Shown: in pieces, positions 14,001-26,400 of the stretch
Layout: every line of letters begins with the position of its first letter
How positions within the stretch are numbered: the first letter of the stretch is position 1
Source: Macrobrachium rosenbergii
Lineage: Eukaryota > Arthropoda > Malacostraca > Decapoda > Palaemonidae
Length of the DNA: 64,000 nt
Assembly (NCBI RefSeq): GCF_040412425.1
Contig: NC_089741.1
Coordinates: 38,642,038 to 38,706,037 of the forward strand
Reading direction: 5' to 3'
Translations under genes and position numbers: made by a program
Notes under the pieces: model-generated
The model's input: only the letters and a program-made list of their open reading frames with translations
Database searches by the model: none
Told to the model about the DNA's origin: nothing

Positions 14001-17000
14001 ACTTTCTTATATCTAAAGTTAACCCCATAACATACAAATATATTTGCAAGAGCAAAACTATTACTACACTTGATACAGGATTCTTGTAATCAAAATTTTT
14101 TTAAAACACAGCTTGTTTTTGCAATTTCATGCATTTAGTTAAGTTCATCAAAGACATAAGTCATGCTTGGATGTTAATATTTGTCATGTTATACTACTCA
14201 TAGCATCCATGCCTTGGATATAACATTCTTGACTAGGCTACATCTACCTTGTGTACATTTCACACTACGTGTACTGGTTTTCCTACTCTACGTAAGTTCT
14301 GGGGTAAATATTCTAGTCATCCCTCTTTTGAATATCACTGTGGCAAAAGCAATACAGTGTATATACAGGAGGAAAAGGTGAAAAACAGTGTTGACCAAAT
14401 GCTTCTGTGTTTAGCGAACTTCTTCAGATGTATTAAATACATACCGACAGCACTTGGGCAACACACTTTCTTTCACCATATATATAGTTTTTGATACATG
14501 ATTATTTAAAAGAGTTTACATCACAGCAAATAACATACAATTCAGCTTTAATAACACACTTCAGAGTACTGTATACATGCTCAACTTCTGTGGAAACCAC
14601 TAAATTAACCACAACATCACAACAAAATTAGGTACTGTATTTGTAAACCTGAAGTATTGTATCTTTAACTCTCTCTCTCTTGCTCTCTCTCTTTACATTT
14701 TAGGCACATAAACCTCTTTTTCAGAATGGTAACAGATGAAGCACTAAAATTGCCCTTTCAATGCCTTCACAAATAATATTGCAACATATCACCAGAGCAG
14801 TTTTTTCATATAGGTTTATGAAAACAGTATTTCCTAAATCTGTCTTTTACAGGACATGCTAAGCACCTTAGATACCATCTTTTATAATCCAACACATCAT
14901 ATTTTAGTATTTAACTACAGTTTTTCCAACACTGAGTTGACAAGCATTTTCATTACATTTTCTAAAGTGCATGACACATTTAAGTAAACTAATTGTTACT
15001 TCGAGACTGCCTCCTTTGGTTTTTGAAAAATGCCCAATTCAGTTTAAAAGTTATTTTCCAACTTTAAATTTTTTCTTCTCCGCTGTGTGCATCATTTAAA
15101 AGTTAGCAAATTACTGGCATCAGATTTGTGTATGCTGCTACTGAGGTCAGTCACACCCTCAGAGCAATTCCTATACAAAGAGCCAAGTCTGTCATGGGCA
15201 TTAGCCTAAGCTTGACATCTGATGAATAAAGGGCGAGCAGTTGGCAATATTATATTATCGAAAACTTTTCAAAGTTTGCTGTGGGTAATTCCTGAAACAG
15301 GTGTCAAAGTTTGTATCACAAAAAAATTCACAATACTGCAATACTGTTTGCAGTACATGGCCAGTAAAGCAACATTAGATTGTTTCTATGCTGCAGCTAA
15401 TAATCAGATGTTGCATTACTTATACAGTATTATTTTTATCTACTCACTTGATGAGCTTATAAAGCATAAGAAATTTCATAGTGCTATCTCACCAGTTCTG
15501 GCTCTAGGCATTATGTTTTCTTTGACAGAGGTAAAACTACTGCCAATTTTGACAGGATCAGCTATCTTGCCAAACCAGGGCATTCTGATAATTTTTGACA
15601 CGGTTATTTTAAAAAACCGTATCCAAGCTGCTGAATAAACATAAGCTCTATCATGGCTTTAACGAATTGCCTTTTCAAGCTTCCAAGTGAATTTTTGTAG
15701 CAGTGATGCAGTACAGTATGACACTGTACCTTGAAAAGGACGTTAATAACTTGTAAGCATTGCAATGTCGGATATAAATCACTTACATGGCTTTACATAT
15801 ATATTGTGAAATATAGTAACGGGAAAGAATTTAGAACAATACAGATCCCTTCTAAATGGCCATGAGGTTGTTATAACAGTACATATCAGAATGAGCCAAC
15901 ACTGGAATCCTTAACAATATAAGACTAATCTTCTTTGCACTACATTACTGTCAACATAATTTCCAACACAAATTATATTAATGTATAAAATTCAGTAGGG
16001 TTTTAAGAGTTCTCTGTTTGTTAAAAGCTATTAAATACCATAAAAATACCTACAGTGATTTTTCACCAATGAGTTAATCTACTTGTAATGGTATACAACT
16101 AAGTCTGCTGAAGTCCTCGATGGTATTTTCCATTTCTATACTCCAGTCATTATTCACTACACAACTAATAAAACTTATGCTGTTTCTATATTTTGATTTT
16201 CATACTCTGGTCATCGATCACTATGTGACTGCTAAATATGATATTTTTTCAATATTTCAGTTTTCATTAAAAAATCACTAAACAACTGCTAAACAAAAAC
16301 TAAGGTCACAGAGCATTCGAAGCACTTCAGAACAGTTACCTTACTTGAAACTTGAGGAATATCCATGAGGGCATGTCCTATGAGAATTCCCCCTTTAGTT
16401 GGGAAACACTCAAATTTCCTTTCTGAAGTTCACTCTTCACTGCCTAGCTCTTCGGGCTGTCTGTTCCTTCTGTTCCTTCCATTATAACAACATACAAGTC
16501 TTGACATCTTTCTCCAAAACCATAAATTGTTGGTCATATACTGAGTGGCTCGGGTTTTTTCTTCCAGAATGGAAAAGTTGCACAAAGCAAGTTATATGAG
16601 CAATACAGCCTCCAAGAGCTTCTCCAATAGTTACTGGCAATGTCTACAACAGTTAGCATATTGAAAGTCAAAGAGATATCAAGAAGTACAGTAATGACAA
16701 AGATACAGATGTCAAGAAGGGTCAAGAAAGCTTCTTCATTGCAGTGAAGCAGAAGAGCTGTAAATGTGTCATGCTTCAAACAGGCAGTATATGCTATGGC
16801 ACTACACAGAATTTGAGAAATCTTTAGGCAAGCGGTACTGCAAAATCACCATGAAGAATTACAGAAACTGTAAGCCCATGCATATGTTTTCTATATTGGG
16901 TGTACTAGTGATAAAATTGTGACAAAACTCGTTTACGTATATTCTGTCCTTCATCACCTTTTTCTGACATATTTCAGGATAGGAGATTTGTAATTAAAAA

Positions 17001-20000
17001 TGAAAAAAACATGAAAAGATGGCATCTGATATATGAAAAAACACGAAAAGATGGCATCTGATGTAATCTGCTTTGCTATCTATCAAAAATTCCTGTATAC
17101 ATATTATGTATTCAGTCATTAAAATCATATATCCACAAATATAATGTGTTCATTTACACCAAGGAAAAAACTGATGTCATCTTACTGTAATCTAATAGCA
17201 ATCTATAAATTTTAAGGGCTCCAAAACTGATATGTAAGTCCCGGGATAAATTTTTTATAAAATATCAAAGTCCTGGGATAAAGTTTTTATAAAATATATA
17301 AAGCATATGCAAAACAATGCATCTGTAGTAAAACTGTTCATATCAAACATCTTGAAAACTATTAGTTTCTTCAATAACTATCATCTTTACAGCTTCATTT
17401 CATAAGCAAATTCATAAAATAATTCTTGATAAACTCTAAATTTCTTAAATGTATGCAAATTCTCTACTGTATACAATAAACTGCTGTACTATAATTATTA
17501 AGGCTAGGCCCTTTGCCCCTCGCTCTTGTGCATAAAGGTGCAGAATTCTTATCATCTCTGGCAATCTACCTCACATTATCATTACAGTACAGCATTGAAT
17601 ATTGTTCTGCACATAGTACAGCACGTTAAACAATTAACATTTGTATAGGAAGTGTGTTTAAGCAAAATATGTGAACTGTAATTGTAATTAGCCCACATTC
17701 ATGTTCTCCATGAATCCCAGTAACTGCATTCCCAATTTTAATCAAAATCATCTTCTGGCTGGCAGCATTAAGCAAGTGCCTCATGGATCCTATGGTCATG
17801 GGCGCCACAGAGCATCAATTTTCGTGCCTTGCTCCTTAGCAACAATACTTCTGTTTTCCTAGACATAACCTATTTCACCATTTTCTTTAATTATGCGAGT
17901 GATTTATTTATTTTAACCTCACCTCTCTCTTTGCTAGGAGAAAAGTAAGCTTTGATGAAATTATGGGGAGGGGGAGAGTTTTTCATCACCAGTTGAGCAG
18001 AGTTTCACCATATTTTTGTTGTCATCTTGGATGGTACTTAGCAGAAGGGTATATGTATTGCAAATATGTCCCTTATTGATTTAAGAGGAAAAACTAAGAT
18101 TTACAAGGAGCAAGCAAGTTTTTCCTCAACCTGTGTTTAGACTTATTTTCATCTCAACGAGCTGGTTACCCTACACAACTGTGTTAACCACTGATAATTT
18201 CTCACATAACACTTTTGTGCAGCACTAGATAGCTTAGTGTACCTACCCTTCGTTTTGTGTACATTTTACACATTCGGCAACGTACTTTTATTTTAATTTC
18301 ATGATTCAGTGGTATTAGCCATAATTTCACAGCTGTGTTTCCAACTGGTGATGGAGCTGCAAGATTGGGAAGACCCACTAGAGACCAGGCAACAGACAGA
18401 ACCACCCAGGCATTCTACCAAGACTCTCAAGAAGTTTAATATCCCAGCCTGTGGAGTGAGGCCAGGAGACAATCTACAGGTTCCACCCAATGGATATCTG
18501 AGCTTTTGACTCAAGCACATTCCTCAAGTTTTGTTGGAGTATGGCACTCAGTTAGCCTGGTCTCTTCCTTAATGTAATCTTCAGTGGCAGTTAAATGAGT
18601 AGTGGTTCAGCTGAGGACTGGCAAAGTCACTGTCCTCATCACCATAGCACCATTTTTCTCAGTTAATTGTCCAGACTACTACATAAAAAGTGAGGTTCTT
18701 TGCTGCCCAGGACCTCAGGATCCTTGAGGTGCATGCAAAAGGCTACTGGCCAGCTGATGATTTTCTTTACAATTGGGAATGACTTGTTTAGGACTGGTGG
18801 AGACGATAAATGTAGGGTTATCAATTAAGAAGTGATGAGTTTGTGTGAAAAATCAATTTTGCCCTATACGAAATTACATACTACGCAGCACTAAATATTC
18901 ATAAAACTTTGTAATAAACAGCAATTCCATTTCTAGCGATGAAAGTGCTTAGAGATTATCATATTAGATGATGATTTATTGGTCTGTGGTGAAGTGTATG
19001 TCATACTTTTTGTAGTAAGAATGCATGGATGTGCACATGCAAAAACTATCAGTAAAAATTCATTTGGTAGTGACAACTAATGTTGTATATTTACTTCACA
19101 TTCTGCATAAATACTGCTAGTTTGAAAAATGTCCAGCAGACTTGACAAGTACTGTAGAGCATATAATGCCTGACCATGCCTCTGTCACAAGTTAAAGCTG
19201 ATTTTCGTCGGCTTTTGTACCAAGTCATACCAAGTCGTACGATTGTTAAGCAGGGAATAAATTTTCGGTCATTAGTAGGTTTATCAGAAATGAATAAATC
19301 TTTAGTTGGCCAGTCAATAGCATCCAAATCACAAATGATATATCAAGTACTTGATAACATATTCCTATACATTCCTATACTTAGTATAGTTAAATAACTG
19401 GTAGCTGTGATTTCTCATGCAAATGATTTTCAGAGCAATGATGTCAGAATGACATGATCTTTAATGAAAATTACATCTACATATCTAGAAACTGTTGTAT
19501 TTGGTTAAATTATCAAGTGATAATCATAAAAAGGACTAGAAAATTAAACTAACTACATGGTTCCTATTTTTCCTTCAATGAGTACTACACTATAAATAGT
19601 GGTACAGGTATTATGAGAAAGTTTTGCACACAAAGCTTATGAATCCCAAAGCTACACCTGAAACAAAGAGTGTATAAGTAAAGAATGATACTGAAAACAG
19701 TTGATATCAAAAAGACCAAAAGGACTTGTCTACAGAGTACAAACATTTTCTACTGCAACAAAACTACTACAGTATCTAGTAATGAACAAGAAGGTCAGCA
19801 GTGCTTTAAAACATTCCAGTAGGAAGGGAAGTGATGGTGATAAAAATAATGTACAAAAACTACTTGAACTGAATGTATCTGATGATGAAAAAGCCATGAT
19901 ATGGATGGACACAAACAACTGGAACTTACCTCCACCATGGTGGCCCCCAGGTCCAAGTGTCAAGTTTATAATCTCGTGCTTTGTCTCCTGAACCAAAACA

Positions 20001-20418
20001 TTCAGCCAAATACACAAGTTGGTTCCGATCATATGCATTAAGCCAAACCTTGCAATGATTCGATGGCGGCTGATAGCGACCTGAAAATGTCGTGTATGAA
20101 TTAATCAAAAGATTCTGGGTCTGTGGAACATTCTCCCTGAGGATTTTGTGTAATTGGAACTTCAAAATACCCAGCAAAGATGTAACACATTACTACCCTA
20201 TAACAATTCTCCTTGTATTTTAATAATTTACTTGCATTTTTATCTATTTAATTATCAATTTGTTGATTTATTTTTTCTTTTCTGTTAGTTGATCTCTTCT
20301 TTCTGTATTTCCTATTATCTTCTGTTACTTCTTTCAAATGAACACTATATTCTTTGGAAGCTTGAATTTCAAGTCAATGGCCCCTTTAGGCTTAATCCAT
20401 ACAAATATGGTTCATCTT

Positions 20419-20498
<80 letters not shown>

Positions 20499-23400
20499 AT
20501 AATACGTACTGGGCACTTAAGATTTATTCTTCCTTTCCGCATACCTTGAATGTTTCGTATCAAATCAACAAGTAATTCTTATCCTAGTTACTTGTAAATG
20601 AAAAGAATAAGTGGGCACTAACCCTTGAATTTAGGAAGATGAAATACATCTGGATGAATGTGAAGAGCATTCTAGCCGCTGGAGAAATGGCCAATAAGAT
20701 ATCAGCACAATTTTCATCGGATTTCAGCTCAAAGTACTGGCCAACTTCCAGTCCACTGTAGATCATACTTCCGATACCAAACACTGCCAAAAACATTAAC
20801 TGATTACAAAAGGAAAGTCTGCTGAAGCCAGGTTAACAATTTTCTTAAAGTCTTCTCTATTCAAATTGCTCTCTATAATGATTACACGTACAAGTACTTA
20901 AATCGCTAAAAAAACCAGTGATTAATCTATACGGATGAATGACTAAAATATAACATTTTCATAATAAAATAAAGATTCATATATACTTACCCAGTAATTA
21001 CAGAGCTGTGGGAAAACTATAGCTATGTAATTACTGGGTAAGTCACTTGTATAAAAAAACCATTATATACTCACATACAGCACCCATCTTCAGATACATG
21101 GAGCCATGGTTAGTGCCTTCCGTGAGAGTGTATTTCGGGGTTCTATAGCTCCCGGTGTTGATCGACACACGGTCAGACTCCTTGTCCAAATCTGCGCACC
21201 CAGACTGACGAGAATCTTTGGAGGCTAAGTTACCTAGATTTAAGGGAAGAGATTAATATAACTTGAAAGGGAGAAAACTTGTTAAGTAATGTGCCTAAAA
21301 TTTAAAAACTACATTAAAACTCACAAGCTTAATGGTGCACAATACCCAAGCATGCATACCGTTTAATCCAAACATACCAAGGCATTTTAATATGAGTTTC
21401 CATCACCAAGGCTGTGATATTAATACTGTTTTAAATCTCTGTCCTATGTTCACCTCTCGTCTCTTTTTCATTCGGAAAATAGATCCTGAAATACTGTAAA
21501 ATCATATTTACGCAGGTCGTTAACAAATCCTATATACTGTCATTTCTGCTTTAATGTTTTATGAAAAAGAAAGATGAATTATCAATTAATATGCTGTAGA
21601 TGAAATTGAAAAAATACCTTTTGACAATGAGATAACAAGCATTTAAAGATGACTACAGTGAATGAAGAGAAATGTCAAATAAACTTGCACTACCTAATAC
21701 AAAACCTCTTTCTCAAGACATAAGGGCAGAAATGTCATTAAAGAAACAGCTTCTCCAATTATTCTAATTCTATTTTTAAGTAACTTTTATTATCTAGTAA
21801 ACTATTTTCAAATATTTAAACTGTGCTGAGATATCATAACTGCCTAGAGAAACTAACAGACAAGAGAAGGAGACAGATTCAAGAATGGTACTAAATCATC
21901 ATCATAATGCACATTCAAATTCATGCATACGGACATACAGTACTGTACTGTACACCAAACATTTTACGTACACAGTGAACACGTACGCCCATAAAATAAG
22001 CAAAGCATGTACAGCAACATACATAAAACATATAACTTACCATGTGACAACCATGATTCTAAAATAAATTAACCCTGTATATATCCTTAGCCTCTTTTTA
22101 TGATTTGGAAAACTGATCATTTGATTTAACATTTAAGAATGTTACAAGTACGTACTGCATTCTACTTTTCTCATTACAGTAAACCCCCCGCATTCGCATT
22201 CTCACGATTCGTGGATTTCTCTGTGGAACATATCTACCCATTCGCAGTATTTTGCACTGAGAAATATTCACTAATTACTGTATTTTCATGTAATTTTCAT
22301 GACTACATGCACTTTTTGTGATAAAACTATTAAAATACTCAGGTATAAGCATTTTTAGAGGGTTTTTCATGTGTTTAAACTATCAAAATAGGCAGTTCTA
22401 AGTGTTTTTAGAGGGGTTTTAAGTATTCGCAGATTTTAGCTATGGGGGGGGGGGCGGTACGCATCCCCTGCGAATACGAGGGTTTACTGTACTGCTCTGA
22501 AGAATCATACTGTACAGATTAATAGACCATCTTCCTTAATGTCTCTCAATAATCATTTAACAAATGAAATACAGTACTATAACAAAATTACTGTAATTTC
22601 TGTTCACAGTATTTTAAGTGTTCGAGTAGACTGCAGTCACTTAGACCAAGAATAGTTGTAAACCTTGCGCAAGAGGCCTTACAATCACAAAAACAAAAAT
22701 ACTTAAACCATACACAGCATTAAGAAGAGACTTTGATTATAATTTAGCCCAAACATGCTTTTCAATACTGGTTTACCTAAGGCCATCTTGCTTAAAAATA
22801 AGAAAAGACGAACCTTAAATACTACACCATAACTTAATAACATGAAAAGATTTAAGACAGACTGACTAATAATGGTTACCCCACATAAAATATACATACT
22901 AAGATGAACACTACTTCAGGTATTAGTATATTTACAAAATACTGTTGGAATAACAGCTCATTCTTGCAAAACTGAGGCTTCTGATATCTGCAAACTTATC
23001 CATAACATAAGAAGCACTGAGTAAAATTAACGAACATAAAAACATTCTTGTAGACCAACCCTATATCATGCATCCCTCTAGCAAATCTACAGTGATCCCA
23101 TGAATTAACATGCATTCACACTGATTCAAACAACTGAAAGCAAAGGAGTATACATAGCTCATTAAAATACAAGGAACATTTTTAATTTTAGATACATATC
23201 TTTTGCGTTTCTAAGTAACAAGGCTTACTGTATTTTAAAAAATGCACGAAGCCATCTTTCATTCATTTCCCATACCAGTGATTTTAAAAAATGTCACAGC
23301 AACCGTTAATGAAGAGCAGGTGCATATAGGTACTTGTTGGGCTTTATACAAATGTTCTGTATGCATGTAATCACTCTTACTTAAGACGCTTGAGAACTAT

Positions 23401-26400
23401 TGGGCTACCCTATGCATGAAGAGGATTTTTCAATTGCTGTACCTATACACATAAAACTGACTAGTGCCTGAAAAGTCTGTAACAAAAATGGCCACTGTAT
23501 ACCTGAACAGCACTGGATACTTACCTACTGAGTAATGAATACACATTAACAAATATCTTATACAGTAAGAGAACCGTTCTCCCATTTGAAGTTATTCAGC
23601 CAATTTCATCTGGCTGTTGATCTCTTTATGCAGTAATATGTACTATTCAAAGTATTGTCCACCTTCCTAAAAGGTTTTTAACAACATTTAACATCCCAAG
23701 ATCCAAGGAAACAAATATCTTTGTCCAAAAGTACCTTGTAACTGGAGCTGAAAGTCAACCCTGATAACCACCAAATCTGCTCTCAAGTTGTCTATTATCT
23801 TTGAGTACTAATCAAACAGACTGGCCACACTTCACATCAGGATTCATCAGTGACGAAAAAACCCCATGCATACTACGATCCTAAACTGAAGTCGCAGAAG
23901 AACTGTAACACACAGTCACTAGAACTGATTTCTGTAGATTCATGCTTTCTTGCCTGATCAGATTATTCAAGGTCTGAGCAGAACAGGAAGCTTGGCTTAG
24001 TGTTATATCTACTTATATCTAAACTCCACTTGTTGTACTTTCTCCCCAACCACAGCAGAACCAACCAAGACTGGGCAGAAGCATACTTTTACCATCTTCA
24101 TGTATTTACTGGAGAAGACCGGCAAAGGACATACCAAGGACATTCTAGGATCTTCTCGACTCCTGAACATTAACCTAACCTGAAACATTATACTCCCTCA
24201 GTCAGAGGAGAAAGGAAAGCCTTTAACACAACACAAAGACGAGTCTACACTACAAACACTGCAAAAGCACTTCCCCAGTCTGTTTGCTGTTCTTGTCAGG
24301 CAATACAGGATATCATTTACAACCCAAGCCATGGCAGCCACATTCACAAATTTTCTGCATGTATGGTGTGTCCATTTTTGTCGAGTGATTGTCATACTTC
24401 ACCAAAGTTATCCAAGTGCTTTTGAAGCCTACCAGTCGTGTAACTAGCATTAAGGGTACAGATGTTAAATATTCACATTATATTGACAATCCCCAGTCAC
24501 TTCAGGTGGAGCAACTCAGAGCTGAAGCTACAGTGGACCCACTCTTTAGTTACCTTGTTTTATCTTGGCACTGAACATGGTTCCACCAAAAGTGGGGCTG
24601 GCAACTATTAGTCTCCGTAAAACTTGCCCAGGCATGCTTGCCAAAGGGCTGTGTGATCGTAGTTGTCTTGCTCTTACATAACTCTTTTACTATCATTATT
24701 ATTAGTGCTGGCTGCAGTATAAATAACAGTGGTAGTAAAAGAAGAGTAATACAAAGAGTAAGAAAAATCAAAAGTAATTAAACCATAACTCTAAATATGA
24801 AATCCTTGACATTTTTCAGTATTTGTGAGAAGAGGTTATAGTTATTAATGTGTTAATGGTGGCTGATAACTGTATCTTGAAAGTTCAGCTCTCATGCTTA
24901 CTGTACTCTGGAAATAAATCAACCCAGATAAAAGGAGAAGAGAAAAACTTGTAAAATCACTATTCACACCATTTTTTGTTCCTACAACAATTAACATTTC
25001 ATAACCCACAGAGAATCATTTTCATCTCTATCTAGTACCACACACTATGTTAGTGAGACCCTTATACCAACTATAACTCCCCTGAAGACAAAGGCATATT
25101 CTATTTGCTTCGTTCTTGATAAATAACCACACTTAAACAACCAATCTATACAGTAGACTGCAACCACTATTTCCTTCTTGAATAAACAGAATGAGGACTT
25201 GGGTAAAACTACAGCAGATCGCCACAAATAGAATACGCCTTATACACAAAAGTAGTTCTCAAGCATCTCTCCAAGTGATTCACATATATATCCAACTACC
25301 TTTACCCTCTTGTTTCGATGTGATCCGGGTGGGGAGGACCATACTTAGGTCAGGGATAGTCATGAGGCTTCCTGTAAATGCACAATGGACGATGGCTTTT
25401 GGATTATCAATGCATTGTTAAACGGAGGCAATAATTTATAAGCATAGAGCAATACATATACTACAAAGGGATTAGTGACATCTTTCAAAACAGCTAGGGC
25501 TACTATAAAAATTACACGTATTAAAACATATTTACATATAACATAATTCGGACCTAACTCAATCTCATTTCTTAGCTAGGATGGTAAGAATGCACAACAA
25601 ACAACTAAGGATTAATGTGAGATTCCTTAAAAGTAATGGCAGTTTGCATGACCATGGTAAACAAATAATGTGAAGATATTACTGTATTCATAAGACAGGT
25701 TTAATAGTATGTTACTTACATATCAAAAGCACAATGTTTGATAATCTAGCAGTCTCATTTACAAATAAATCTAAAAACAACAGTGAAAGACAAGGCCAAT
25801 CTCGTAATCATTCAACAGAGAGATTTGAGTGTCATACATAAGTATACCACTGCATGTCTTTTCCCCCTTCTGAAGGGGTTGCACCATTAGGATACAGAGC
25901 CTTCCTGTTCTCGGTAAGCCTTTTGGGATGAGGTTGCTAGTCCCATGCCCCTTTCCTTAATCCCAGCTGATGGTGTATCCATTCACTGCTGGGTTGATTT
26001 GTGGGATCCCAGAGCTCTACTATTGGGCTGCAGCACCTTATACATACAGTATTAAGTACTGTATACTTATAATGACCTAATTTCTGAATATGACTTAAAA
26101 ATGCATTTTCCTGGTGAATGTAACCAATGAATTTTATTTGCCTATTATGTATTATTGTCAATTCATTGTGCTTCACCTTCCATGTGCTCCAAATAAGTTG
26201 CTATACAATGCTTGGACTGCCTTTGTTAGTTGATGCAAAATTACAAAATGTACTGTATCCTAAGTGGCCTGTCAAAGCCATGCATTTTCAGTAATGCCTA
26301 CTTTACTTTCATACAACCTTAACTAAAGTGAAATGCTCTATAAGTCTATGTAGTATGTAAACTACCTAAAACAGGAATGATTCTACAGGGAGTGTTTCAC

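Larger units (their letters stand above)
8447..19929. other. Otop intron 9 (11.5 kb)
   Basis: The longest intron. It is AT-rich with almost no microsatellites apart from a short CT run at 14671-14692. It contains the LINE relic at 9.0-9.6 kb, an unrecognised hydrophobic open frame at 16.5-16.8 kb, two small tandem duplications at 17.0-17.3 kb and a GC-richer patch at 18.2-18.7 kb. No additional Otop exon is needed to close the reading frame. Confidence 0.6.

Noticed and set aside
20784..20802. Upstream AG at 20800-20801 as the acceptor of Otop exon 8
   Set aside because: It would shift the frame relative to exon 7; the AG at 20784-20785 restores it and gives the family sequence [12 protein letters not shown].
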